Source: Dendrophyllia cribrosa (lineage: Eukaryota > Cnidaria > Anthozoa > Scleractinia > Dendrophylliidae). Taken from it: a stretch of DNA of 64,000 bases. Both the position numbers and the translations under genes were made by a program. Under the pieces are notes generated by a model. The model saw only the letters and a program-made list of their open reading frames with translations, was not told where the DNA came from and searched no databases. This document shows, one piece after another, positions 39,484-46,973 of this stretch. The stretch is taken from NCBI GenBank assembly GCA_024195265.1, contig JAJLRJ010000005.1, positions 35,250,605 to 35,314,604 of the forward strand, given 5' to 3'. Within the stretch, counting starts at the first letter, position 1. Every line of letters starts with the position of its first letter.

Positions 39484-39569
39484 CTTTAAGTCTGTTCCAG
39501 ATAACAAGTGATCAGCTACCATCAGCTCTCCTTTCTCCTGATAAACCTGTATTTCCTCATCTGATAAAC
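39484..39569 (-). CDS. IARS1: Isoleucyl-tRNA synthetase exon
   Basis: 86 bases, phase 1 at its start. Encodes LSDEEIQVYQEKGELMVADH and LLSGTDLK. Splice borders AG/GT. Confidence 0.8.
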
Positions 39570-40335
39570 CTGTAAAAACCACCAGCGGTCAGACTGGGCA
39601 AAGGAAGCTTCGTATATCTTAGTCAAAACACGCATCCAGTTCCTTGGTCATAGCCGTGGATATGCAGGGGTCGAACTTAATTTTTTAGTCCACTAGCAAA
39701 GTTTTGCTAGTTAGATTTTTTTCTACTAGCAAAACTAGTAAGGTCACTAGCTATTTTTTGCAGATATTTTTGCCTTTGATGACTCTGAAAATAAGATAAA
39801 AATACTTAAATAGTATACTGTTAATTTTGTGCTCCTCCTTGCCGTTGTCCTATTGTTTTGTTGTTTCTTTGGCGGCTCGGGGTTATCGGGCAAGACGTTG
39901 TCAGCGTCGGTCACGTTACCGGTAGTCTTAAGAGGTCGAGGGCCTCTTGAAAAAAGCGGTTATTTTAGACATCTACAACAAAAGCAACTCACAAAGCGTG
40001 AAATTCATTCTCTTCTGTCACGTTTCTGATTCCAACAAAATGTGAATGCACAGATAAAGTGTGCACAGCTTCCGTGTAAAGCCGTTGGCAAGTGGCTAAA
40101 CACCAAGAACGTTCACTCCAAATTTTATTAGAGAAATACTTACTCGCAAATGTTTGCTAGAGGATATTTTTTTGACTCGCATCTTCCAAAAACCACTCGC
40201 ATTTTGCGAGTTTGCGAGTGTTAATTTCGAGCCCTGATATGACGTCATATTTACAGATAATATAGCAGAGTAAGCACCCCACATCAAGGAGATTCGGATG
40301 GTGATGGTTTTAGTATAAAAGATCAGATTCGGTAC

Positions 40336-40471
40336 CTTTAATTGCTTGAGAGACTTCCTTAAAAGCACCTTTGAGCCTCCGCCCTAAAGCCTGGTTGTCA
40401 GGCTCAGCTCTGAGTCGCACGCCAAACTTGTGTTTGTCAGACGATGCAGTAACCTTCCTCACATTCAACTC
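40336..40471 (-). CDS. IARS1: Isoleucyl-tRNA synthetase exon (ELNVRKV...)
   Basis: 136 bases encoding ELNVRKVTASSDKHKFGVRL, RAEPDNQALGRRLKGAFKEV and SQAIK, a conserved editing/anticodon-side segment of the enzyme. The acceptor is CCCAG; the preceding intron has a GC donor. Confidence 0.88.
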
Positions 40472-40642
40472 CTGGGGACAAAAAAGTTACATCTTAATTT
40501 GGTGAAATACACTCTATAACAAACACATTGCACACCATTTTGGTTTAATACATTTGTTAAAGTGTATACACTGTACATGCACTTAATCTGTTATAAATGA
40601 GGCAACGTATTATTAAAACAAAATGACTGTACTATGCCATGC

Positions 40643-40726
40643 CTGTTTGATGTAGGTTTCAAGAGACAGCACGTCTTCGAGGCTCTGTTGCTGCTGGTGA
40701 ATAACCACGAGCTCAGAGAGGGGATA
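40643..40726 (-). CDS. IARS1: Isoleucyl-tRNA synthetase exon (YPLSELVVIHQ)
   Basis: 28 codons encoding YPLSELVVIHQQQQSLEDVL and SLETYIKQ. Acceptor TTTTCCCAG. The donor reads CAG/GCATGG, a GC instead of GT. The intron upstream of this exon (40727-61825) contains the whole element B. Confidence 0.88.
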
Positions 40727-40854
40727 CTGGGAAAACAAAACAAACTGTCAGGAGAGACACTTTTTCTAAAAAGATTGCAAAAGAAAAGAGCCAAGCGGCC
40801 TACGTCTGCCGGAGCTGAACCCAGTTTCTGTAACATGAAGCAACTGAGAGTATT

Positions 40855-40966
40855 ACTACTCCCCCCTGGATGGCATGCTAGTCCATTGTAATGCTACTCC
40901 CCCCTGGATGGGATGCTAGTCAATCGTAATACTACTCCCCCCTGGATGGGATGCTAGTCCATCGTA
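40855..40966. repeat. Three tandem copies of a 38-40-bp unit
   Basis: CTACTCCCCCCTGGATGG...GCTAGTC repeated three times with small differences, inside the synthetase intron. Confidence 0.75.
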
Positions 40967-41087
40967 AGGTGACCTCCAGAATAATCGGTTCGCCGGCATC
41001 CATTTTTCACCTGCGTGGAGAGAGACAATGTGGAGCAAAGTTCCTTGTCTAAGAAAACAACATGACGGAAGAGACCAGGGCTCCAAC

Positions 41088-41344
41088 AGTAGTTAGTCAT
41101 TGAGAAAGCTGGCTCACTTCTATTTCACGCTAATTTCGAACGTATTTCATTGCGTAATCATTCCCTAAGTTCAACGCAATAGGAACTCGTTCCTCATATC
41201 ACACAACCTATTCAAGTCAATGGGAAACGTGTCAGATTAGTGTGAGATAGATTTGAGCCAGTTTTAACAATAAACTATACAATGAAATACGTTCGAAATT
41301 AGCGTGAAATAGAAGTGAGCCAGCTTTCTCAATGACTAACTACT
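41088..41344. repeat. Left terminal palindrome of element B
   Basis: 65-bp arms (AGTAGTTAGTCATTGAGAAA...) enclose a 127-bp asymmetric centre. Identical base for base and in the same orientation to 59630-59886. Confidence 0.92.
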
Positions 41345-41482
41345 AAACCCCCAAATTCAGCATAAAATTCTTTTCCAAAAACTCAGCACAAAATTCTCTC
41401 TAAAAAATTCTGGCTCACTTTCTCTCTCCTAAAAATTTCCCAAATAATTATTGGGGGAAAAATTTTGGGAAAAGAAAAGAAA

Positions 41483-42076
41483 ATGTCTGATTCCGAAGAT
41501 GAAGATGAGGAAATAGATGACACTCCTGAAATCATTCAAGAAACATATACAACAACATGGCATTCTCATAAAAATCTTAGACTTGAACATTTTAAAGATG
41601 TCATCCGTAAAAATCAGGGGAAGAATCAAATTCCACTCAAAGATCTCGAGTTTTATCAAAAAGAAATTCTCTCCCAAATTCCTCTCCATGAAATCACCAG
41701 AAAAAAAGTCAGGGAGTTTGTTAAAGCTTCCAAATGGAAAAAAGTCAATGGCAACGAACATGAAATTTTCAATCACATAACAAATCACGATGGAAATGAC
41801 TATGAATATCTGGAAAAGTTCCTCATTGACGATTTTAAATATTTTTCACTGACATATGATGATCTTCATCTCAAGCGAAAAAAGTTTCTTAATTTCAACC
41901 AAGTTCTTTTCTCCCTGTTGAAAAAGAATGGTTTCAACCCAAATGAAGATGATTTCAAGTTGTTGGTTCTCCCATCAAGAAGGGTAGAACAGGAAAGGAT
42001 AATCCAAACAATCTTCAAAAAAAACAAATGGAAAGAAAATGGAAGCCAGCGAAGCAGCGAAGCAAACAATGAGTGA
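41483..42076 (+). CDS. VLTF3-like transcription factor of element B, no zinc ribbon
   Basis: 197 residues from the ATG at 41483 (MSDSEDEDEE); an in-frame TTG upstream is ignored. After an acidic N-terminus, the protein follows the VLTF3-like domain: LRLEHFKDVIRKNQGKNQIP, then ITRKKVREFVKASKWKK, FNHITN, FLNFNQVLFSLLKKNGFNP, FKLLVLPSRR, and a closing helix ending KKNKW. These match the family pattern (HF..L..LQGK...IP, K.VR..LK, NY.YVL.KL, LLKS..K...QD.IW). The CxxC zinc ribbon seen in the A2 and O homologues is missing. Probably a late gene activator of the element. Confidence 0.62.
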   Translation: MSDSEDEDEEIDDTPEIIQETYTTTWHSHKNLRLEHFKDVIRKNQGKNQIPLKDLEFYQKEILSQIPLHEITRKKVREFVKASKWKKVNGNEHEIFNHITNHDGNDYEYLEKFLIDDFKYFSLTYDDLHLKRKKFLNFNQVLFSLLKKNGFNPNEDDFKLLVLPSRRVEQERIIQTIFKKNKWKENGSQRSSEANNE

Positions 42077-42440
42077 CCATGAAAATTGTTCCACCTGCTC
42101 AGAGGTGGAAGAAAGAAGTTCTGATGAAACCCCAACAACATCTGACGAGGAATTTATTGTTTCTGATTCGGAGATGGAAGAAGCAGAGCAAAATGAAGAA
42201 GAGGAAGATACAGTAGAACTCCTCTTTGAATCATTTGTCAACCTTCAAGAGGAACACAAGATTCTCAAAAATGAATTCCAAAAACAAAGTTGTCTCCTCT
42301 GGGAAATCCACCAGGGATTGAAAGAAAAAAATCGAAGCGAAGCTGAGCGAAGCGTGTTATCAAATCTTGAATATGAATGTTCAACATTTATATTCTGTCT
42401 CAGAGATTTTCCGTATCACTCAGTGGAATCCAGGAATTAA
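42039..42440 (+). CDS. 133-aa acidic protein of element B
   Basis: Starts at 42039 inside the last codons of the VLTF3-like gene and ends 40 bases into the convergent integrase gene. The N-terminal half is Ser/Glu/Asp rich (SDEEFIVSDSEMEEAEQNEE), followed by a likely coiled coil (FVNLQEEHKILKNEFQKQ). No known domain. The overlaps on both sides fit the compact layout of the element, but the gene could be a chance frame. Confidence 0.45.
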   Translation: MEASEAAKQTMSDHENCSTCSEVEERSSDETPTTSDEEFIVSDSEMEEAEQNEEEEDTVELLFESFVNLQEEHKILKNEFQKQSCLLWEIHQGLKEKNRSEAERSVLSNLEYECSTFIFCLRDFPYHSVESRN

Positions 42441-43377
42441 ATTTATCAGGATATCCTTTCCATTTAACCAAGGCTTTCTTTTTCTTCTGATCGCGGCGAA
42501 TAACCTTTTCAATGCGAAACACGCTTTGGTTTGTCCTTTGGAGTTCCGCCTCGTAAAATGATCCAGTTATTTTTTCTCCCAACAGATCGACTAACCTGTA
42601 TGTCACGGGGTTTGTGTTCAAAACCTCGTCGACGACAAATATCTCCTCTGTCCAGTTCGGGGTGAAACCTTTGTCAAATATCTTTCGTTTGTATTTTGAT
42701 ATTCGGACTTTATCGCCGACTTTGAATTTTGCTGGGTTGTGTTTAGCATAAATCATGTCGCCGAAAAGATTAGCAAAAACCTTTGTTTCATTTTTCTGTT
42801 TGCTCGCCTCTGCGGGTGACATCTTAATGCTTGAATGATAAGTGTTATTATATTGATCCACTAACCTGTCCAGTTTGTCAAAGAAAATTGTATTATTGTT
42901 AGCAGAAAACATCCGGAAGAGTTTCTCCTTAATCGTCTTGTTCCAGCGTTCAACCACAGATGACTTTTCTTCATTCTCTGTGGTATACAATTTTATCCCA
43001 TTCTTATTCAGGAGATCCTTCATAGTTCCATTGAAAAATTCACTTCCTTTGTCTGTCCAAAGCATCTTCGGTTTTCGTGCCGGGGCTCGCTTCGCTCGCT
43101 TCGCAAATATGGATTGGAAAGCATCGGCAACTGTTTGCCCTCGCTTGTCTTTCAGGGGGCGAATGAAACCGAACTTTGAGAAAACATCGATTACCATCAG
43201 GAGATATCTTATTCCCTTGTTCCACTTTGAATATTTCCCCATCTCGACCAAATCAGCCGCCCAGATGTTGTCAATCCCATATGAAATGACTCTTCTCTTT
43301 GGAAATCTTCTTCTTATCGGCTGGTGAAGTTCATTTGCCAGATTTTGAGTCCAGCCTTCACTCAAAATCTTTTCCCG
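42400..43377 (-). CDS. Polinton integrase (RVE/DDE) with C-terminal chromodomain, in a -1 frame
   Basis: Retroviral-type integrase that would insert the element and make the 6-bp target duplication. Catalytic acids are visible in AADLVEM, LWTDKGSEF and SSVVERWNKT, in DDE order. A chromodomain-type C-terminus follows (VFRIEKVIRRDQKKKKALVK, then WKGYPDKFNSWIPL), which could guide the element to methylated chromatin. The open frame extends to 43446, but there is no ATG before the first catalytic aspartate. The frame is entered naturally by a -1 shift at the AAAAAAC heptamer (43377-43383) at the end of the PLA2-like frame, and the frame length from there is an exact number of codons. Splicing is the alternative. 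Confidence 0.88.
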   Translation of the reverse strand, partial: REKILSEGWTQNLANELHQPIRRRFPKRRVISYGIDNIWAADLVEMGKYSKWNKGIRYLLMVIDVFSKFGFIRPLKDKRGQTVADAFQSIFAKRAKRAPARKPKMLWTDKGSEFFNGTMKDLLNKNGIKLYTTENEEKSSVVERWNKTIKEKLFRMFSANNNTIFFDKLDRLVDQYNNTYHSSIKMSPAEASKQKNETKVFANLFGDMIYAKHNPAKFKVGDKVRISKYKRKIFDKGFTPNWTEEIFVVDEVLNTNPVTYRLVDLLGEKITGSFYEAELQRTNQSVFRIEKVIRRDQKKKKALVKWKGYPDKFNSWIPLSDTENL

Positions 43378-43383
43378 TTTTTT
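43340..43383 (-). promoter_or_regulatory. Candidate -1 frameshift site 2 (PLA2 to integrase)
   Basis: Slippery heptamer A-AAA-AAC (43383-43377) in the PLA2 reading frame, a 6-base spacer GGGAAA, then an 11-bp perfect stem AGATTTTGAGT/ACTCAAAATCT with a 9-base loop (43370-43340). The PLA2 stop codon lies inside the stem. The stem is AU-rich and so only moderately stable. Confidence 0.6.
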
Positions 43384-43985
43384 GGGGCACCCAAACCAAG
43401 TTTTTGTTTTGCGTTGATTGTGTTTCTTGCTAAAGCATGTCCCCACTGTCTTTCTTTCCAGGGAATAGCATCCAATGTGGTAACCATCTTTCTGTCTGCT
43501 TTGTTTTTACATTTGCGTGGATCTGTTTGTTTTGCACAGATTGTATAATCCACATCATGTTGCATAGAAACTGCATCTGTTTTTCCTGTTGGTTGCTGAT
43601 AAATTTCAAGAATTTTTCCAGTATCGTCAAATCTGACTTGTTTTTCCAAAGGGTTATACGGACCTGTGAAGTTATGCCCGGGGAGAGTGAAACCGCTTCG
43701 CGGTCTGGGAAGTTTTCCTATCAAAGCATGGACATCAATCCCGCGACCGGATAAGGGATCTAATTTCTTTGAAATGTCACTTGTAAATGCGTCCAATGCT
43801 TGATCAAGATATTTATTCACCGCACCTTTAATTTTTTGTTTGGCAAAATCTGATTTAACCGCTTTGGATAATCCAATGCGACCAAGATTAGTCAATCCTT
43901 TCACGCCGCTTTTTAAGGCAATTTCACCGAGTGAATGACTGCCGGCTATATCGAAAAAGCCCCCACCTTGTGAGGGCAGACTTAG
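43362..43985 (-). CDS. PLA2-like protein (parvovirus VP1-type phospholipase fold), in a -1 frame
   Basis: The core LPGHNFTGPYNPLEKQ (about 43700-43660) is the calcium-loop region of parvovirus VP1-type phospholipase A2, and MQHDVDYTIC (about 43565-43535) carries the catalytic His-Asp pair. The protein would help particles escape endosomes. A helical N-terminal part (LSKAVKSDFAKQKIKGAVNK) and DVHALIGKLPRPRSG precede the core. It ends KNGKRF just after the second slippery site. The frame is open to about 44018 but has no ATG; a GTG at 43904 is the only conventional near-start. It is entered exactly by a -1 shift at GGGAAAC (43991-43985). PLA2-like genes are known in adintovirus-type Polintons. 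Confidence 0.75.
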   Translation of the reverse strand, partial: LSLPSQGGGFFDIAGSHSLGEIALKSGVKGLTNLGRIGLSKAVKSDFAKQKIKGAVNKYLDQALDAFTSDISKKLDPLSGRGIDVHALIGKLPRPRSGFTLPGHNFTGPYNPLEKQVRFDDTGKILEIYQQPTGKTDAVSMQHDVDYTICAKQTDPRKCKNKADRKMVTTLDAIPWKERQWGHALARNTINAKQKLGLGAPKNGKRF

Positions 43986-43991
43986 TTTCCC
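43959..43991 (-). promoter_or_regulatory. Candidate -1 frameshift site 1 (zinc ribbon to PLA2)
   Basis: G-GGA-AAC (43991-43985) is in the zero frame and directly followed by the TAA stop of the zinc-ribbon ORF. A 7-base spacer (TAAGTCT) precedes an 8-bp GC-rich hairpin: GCCCTCAC, loop AAG, GTGGGGGC (43977-43959, one G-U pair). This is the textbook layout of a -1 programmed frameshift. Confidence 0.68.
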
Positions 43992-44140
43992 GAGTTCCCT
44001 TGTTTCACGAACCTTGTTTTTTTAATTCCGCATGAAGCGCAATGGCAGAAAAACATTTTTCTCCCATTTTTTGCAGTCATATATCCGGATGGTTCAACGC
44101 AACCAGTGACTCTTTTTTCTTTGACGCAATATGATTCCAT
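43982..44140 (-). CDS. 52-aa zinc-ribbon leader ORF
   Basis: The ATG at 44140 lies 2 bases after the protease stop codon. The product begins MESYCVKEKRVTG, continues MTAKNGRKMFFCHCASCG and ends KKTRFVKQGNSGN. It resembles the small Cys-rich domain (YCVKCK...KNGR...CxxCG) that in related elements precedes the PLA2-like region; one of the usual four cysteines appears replaced by Glu (CVKE). Taken alone it is a tiny protein. Its real role may be the N-terminus of a frameshift product with the PLA2 and integrase regions. It is too short for most ORF predictions. Confidence 0.65.
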   Translation of the reverse strand: MESYCVKEKRVTGCVEPSGYMTAKNGRKMFFCHCASCGIKKTRFVKQGNSGN

Positions 44141-44142
44141 TT

Positions 44143-44643
44143 TTAATTGAAATAATCTTTTATGAATTTCTCATTTTGCATTGTGTCAGTCAAACTGAAA
44201 GGTTGGAGAATATCATAGAAATCTTTCCCCTGCGACCATTGATGTAGGAAGAAGAGGCAATAATACCCGCAAAGAACACTGTTGATGTTTTGATACTGAC
44301 TGCTGTTCCAAATTACAGGTTTGGAACTTTTAAATTCAAGAGGATAACCCATTCCAAATGAGTCAAAATACCACGTGAATTTCTGTCCCGGAGCGCAAGC
44401 AACCCAATGAGTTCCTGCATTCTCGAACGAATCAAGATTGATGATGCATGGGCTGTGTTTTTTGGGTATAGCTTCATCTCTTGCAAATATTCCTTTGAAA
44501 TTGGGAATCTTGAGATATTTTATCCAATTCAACAGATCAATATTATTCAAGGGTTTAATTACAAATTTGGGTCTCACAGTATTGCTCCGAGAATTGGGAT
44601 GTTGTTGAATGGACTTTTCGATCCCAGCAGAAGTCCTTTGCCT
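44143..44643 (-). CDS. Adenain-like cysteine protease (Polinton PRO), in a -1 frame
   Basis: Maturation protease related to adenovirus proteinase. The His block is GTHWVACAPG (about 44415-44385), the acidic residue follows in YFDSFGMGYP (about 44372-44340), and the nucleophile lies in VLCGYYCLFFLHQW (about 44280-44240). The open frame extends to 44715 but has no ATG before the catalytic domain. The region overlaps the end of the pX-like gene, whose frame is one base offset, and a run of seven A at 44649-44643 would allow a -1 entry. It ends IKDYFN, 2 bases before the zinc-ribbon start. It would process capsid or pX-like precursors. Confidence 0.8.
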   Translation of the reverse strand, partial: RQRTSAGIEKSIQQHPNSRSNTVRPKFVIKPLNNIDLLNWIKYLKIPNFKGIFARDEAIPKKHSPCIINLDSFENAGTHWVACAPGQKFTWYFDSFGMGYPLEFKSSKPVIWNSSQYQNINSVLCGYYCLFFLHQWSQGKDFYDILQPFSLTDTMQNEKFIKDYFN

Positions 44644-45217
44644 TTTTTTGATTTTTTTTTTCCCATTCCAACAGAGTTTCTCCAACTTCCAATGAATGGA
44701 GGAGGTCTTGCCCAAGGAGCCCCCAACCTTGGAGCTCCTTTTCCTTTTGGTCTGCCAACTCTAGGGGCACCTTTTCCTTTTGGTCTGCCAACTCTAGGGG
44801 CACCTTTTCCAAACAGGTTTTTCACCATATCAAGCGCAAGTGGGATTCCAATGGATGCCAGAATAGTGCCAAGTGCTCCACCAGATTGTTTTGCGGTTGG
44901 TTTCACAACAACTTGTCCTCCTGATTGCAAGGCAGTTAAAATATCCTGTTTCTGTTTATTTGTCAACAAATGTTTATTGTCAATCAGTTTCTGAATTTTA
45001 TTTTGGGGGATGAGAAATCCACCAATCTGACCGCCGCTTCCGCTTATCTTTTTAACTACTTGACTCGCTCCTTCACTCGCCAAACCAGCGAGTGCTGATA
45101 ATCCCAGTGTTTTTCCTAGGGTGGGCACCAATGTTTTCACTAAAGGAACAACAGCAGAAAATAGACTTGTTTTTGCCCTTCAGACAAATTTACTTTGTAT
45201 GGGTGATATGTTGTCAT
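44574..45217 (-). CDS. pX-like minor virion protein, possibly damaged near its N-terminus
   Basis: The long frame (44574-45140) contains a hydrophobic stretch (LGLSALAGLASEGASQ), a glycine-rich segment (GSGGQIGGFLIPQNKIQKLI), KHLLTNKQKQDILTALQSGG, three copies of GKGAPRVGRPK-like basic repeats, and the ending KGLLLGSKSPFNNIPILGAI. I recall that ending from pX-type proteins of cnidarian Polintons. A likely N-terminus, MTTYHPYKVNLSEGQK from the ATG at 45217, is in another frame and stops at 45140. Family members as I remember them have about 60 more residues between these parts, so an internal deletion with a frame change is suspected. No good slippery heptamer is seen at this junction. Confidence 0.6.
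44611..44649 (-). promoter_or_regulatory. Candidate -1 frameshift site 3 (pX to protease)
   Basis: A-AAA-AAA (44649-44643) is in the pX frame, followed by a 6-base spacer GGCAAA and a weak hairpin GGACTT/AAGTCC with a 14-base loop. A second A-rich run (G-GGA-AAA with ten A) lies just upstream. Confidence 0.4.
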
Positions 45218-45269
45218 TTTTAATGATAACATATGTTTTTCACGCGGCTTTGCTTCGCTCAGCTCCGCT

Positions 45270-46556
45270 TTAGGCAATGACCAGCTCATTTCCAACTTTA
45301 TCAATCTTAGCTGTTTCCTCATAAAGAACGACTGCATGCACATTGAAGGCTGCAGCTGCATTGGCATTCAGTGTATATCGAAATATCAACTGTTTGGGAT
45401 CTCTTGTTGGTTTTTCAGCTTGGTAAGACAAGTCGAAATAAATGAGGCTATAAAGTGATTGAAAGTTAGCCAAATTCAACTGAGTACCAGTGTTGAAGTC
45501 ATTTTTCCTCATTGCATAAGCCATGACATCATTGAAGATTCTGACTTTTGATTCTGTGTCATAGTCAGTTTCAGGGTAAAACACTCCATTTCCATACTCT
45601 AATCTGCAAGTTGACAGGGATGAGTTTGCATTTGCTGCATTCAGCTTGAAAGTGTCAAAGAGATATGGGTTATCTTCTGCAGGGTCATCATTGGGTGGAG
45701 CTGCTCTTTTCAACCAGACAAAAATATGCTTTACATTATCAATGCTCGCTGAAATCTGGAAGAATCCTGATGATTGTGCAGGAGCTGATTGTTCATATGT
45801 TTCTCTCAGATACTTCCATTGCGATTCTTTCAGGAATGAACTGACAAATTTATCATAAAGAGAATCTTTTGGTGTCAATCTCGGCACCCAAAGCAAAAAT
45901 CTGTTGATAACAACTCTTCCAGGATCTGTACCATTTGCCATATGAATTAATTCAGAATCCTGTTGAAGATTAATTTCGAATTGCAGCTGCATTGGGACTA
46001 ACATCCTGTCTTCCAGTTCTTCGAAAAAGGAGAAACGATTCAGGGGGATAATGCAATTAACATCTTTTGCCCCTCCAGTTCCATCGTTTCGAAGAGCTTG
46101 AGTTTGTATTCTTCTCGCTTCAAATCCTGTGTTATTCGCAGCAGTTGTTGCATTTACATCCAGATACCAGAAACTGTTTTTTGCGACTGATCTGCTGAAG
46201 TCATCTGAGTATTCCAACAGATTTTTAACAAAAGTAACTTTATGCAGATTGTCAGGTTCATAAACAATCTTCCCTGCAGATCTGATGACCATGTGTTTTA
46301 TCAGGGAATGTGAACCATTTATGACTGTTATCCTATCAGCAGCAGCATATCCAGCACCGTCTGCTATTTTCTGGAGTTGAAATTGCACTTCAAAATAAGC
46401 GTTATGCCAGTCATAAAACGCTGATCTGTCATTGATGGTGAATTTATAACCATTTTTTGTTTGTGCTTGCCCATTTGCTGGGGCTCTGATTGTGTCATCC
46501 AACTGAAATCTTACAAGTTCATTTCTTTGGAGATATTCATTCGATCGAAAAGCCAT
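45270..46556 (-). CDS. Major capsid protein (double jelly-roll) of element B
   Basis: 428 residues from the ATG at 46556. Landmarks: FYDWHNAYFEVQFQLQK near residue 48, VINGSHSLIKHMVIRSAGKI, FVKNLLEYSDDFSRSVAKNS, CIIPLNRFSFFEELEDRMLV, VPMQLQFEINLQQDSEL and YDTESKVRIFNDVMAYAMRK. These are the stretches I know from hexon-like MCPs of adintovirus-type Polintons. The protein would form the T-number shell with the penton at 46974. The protease at 44143 is expected to act in maturation. The frame is complete with no internal damage. It is unrelated at sequence level to the A2 MCP, so the two element types use different capsid lineages. Confidence 0.85.
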   Translation of the reverse strand: MAFRSNEYLQRNELVRFQLDDTIRAPANGQAQTKNGYKFTINDRSAFYDWHNAYFEVQFQLQKIADGAGYAAADRITVINGSHSLIKHMVIRSAGKIVYEPDNLHKVTFVKNLLEYSDDFSRSVAKNSFWYLDVNATTAANNTGFEARRIQTQALRNDGTGGAKDVNCIIPLNRFSFFEELEDRMLVPMQLQFEINLQQDSELIHMANGTDPGRVVINRFLLWVPRLTPKDSLYDKFVSSFLKESQWKYLRETYEQSAPAQSSGFFQISASIDNVKHIFVWLKRAAPPNDDPAEDNPYLFDTFKLNAANANSSLSTCRLEYGNGVFYPETDYDTESKVRIFNDVMAYAMRKNDFNTGTQLNLANFQSLYSLIYFDLSYQAEKPTRDPKQLIFRYTLNANAAAAFNVHAVVLYEETAKIDKVGNELVIA

Positions 46557-46570
46557 TTTGATAGATTATT

Positions 46571-46972
46571 TTAAATTCCTTGGCCACTGATTAGTCTATT
46601 CAAGATATCATTTGCACTTTCTCCAGAAGTTGAAGCAGGGAGTGAAGCAGGGAGCGAAGCTGAGAGTGGTTTTCGTCCTCGTTTCGCAGATGGTTTTCCA
46701 ATCTTCATGTTTCCCAGTTTTTTCATAATCAAATCACCTGATTTTTCAACTGCTGCTTTGCCAAGTTTTTCTCCAGCGTGAGAAATTCCTGCATCCAAAG
46801 CTTTTTTCGCAAATGGTTTCGCAACTTTCTTGAGAATTCCTTTCATGGCTGGTCCTGCCATCTTTTTCAGTGGCTTGAAGATGGAATCAAAAATGATTCC
46901 TGTTCCTTTATGCTTATAAACAAACTTCCCCAGTTTGGGGTGATAAACTCGAGAAAATTCATATGCTTTCAT
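46571..46972 (-). CDS. 133-aa small basic, membrane-active-like protein
   Basis: The ATG at 46972 lies one base after the penton stop (TAAAATG). Residues 25-95 are Lys/Ala/Gly-rich with amphipathic character (PLKKMAGPAMKGILKKVAKP, KKALDAGISHAGEKLG). The tail is Ser-Pro-rich with short S-L-P-A repeats encoded by the GAAGCAGGGAG repeat at 46633-46660. Position between penton and MCP suggests a virion component, such as a cement or DNA-condensing protein comparable to adenovirus core or protein VI-type proteins. This is inference only. Confidence 0.55.
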   Translation of the reverse strand: MKAYEFSRVYHPKLGKFVYKHKGTGIIFDSIFKPLKKMAGPAMKGILKKVAKPFAKKALDAGISHAGEKLGKAAVEKSGDLIMKKLGNMKIGKPSAKRGRKPLSASLPASLPASTSGESANDILNRLISGQGI

Positions 46973-46973
46973 T

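Noticed and set aside
44017..44023. A7 run at 44017-44023 as the frameshift site between zinc ribbon and PLA2
   Set aside because: In the zero frame the heptamer would be T-AAA-AAA or A-AAA-ACA, neither of which re-pairs well. The downstream G-GGA-AAC with hairpin is far better.
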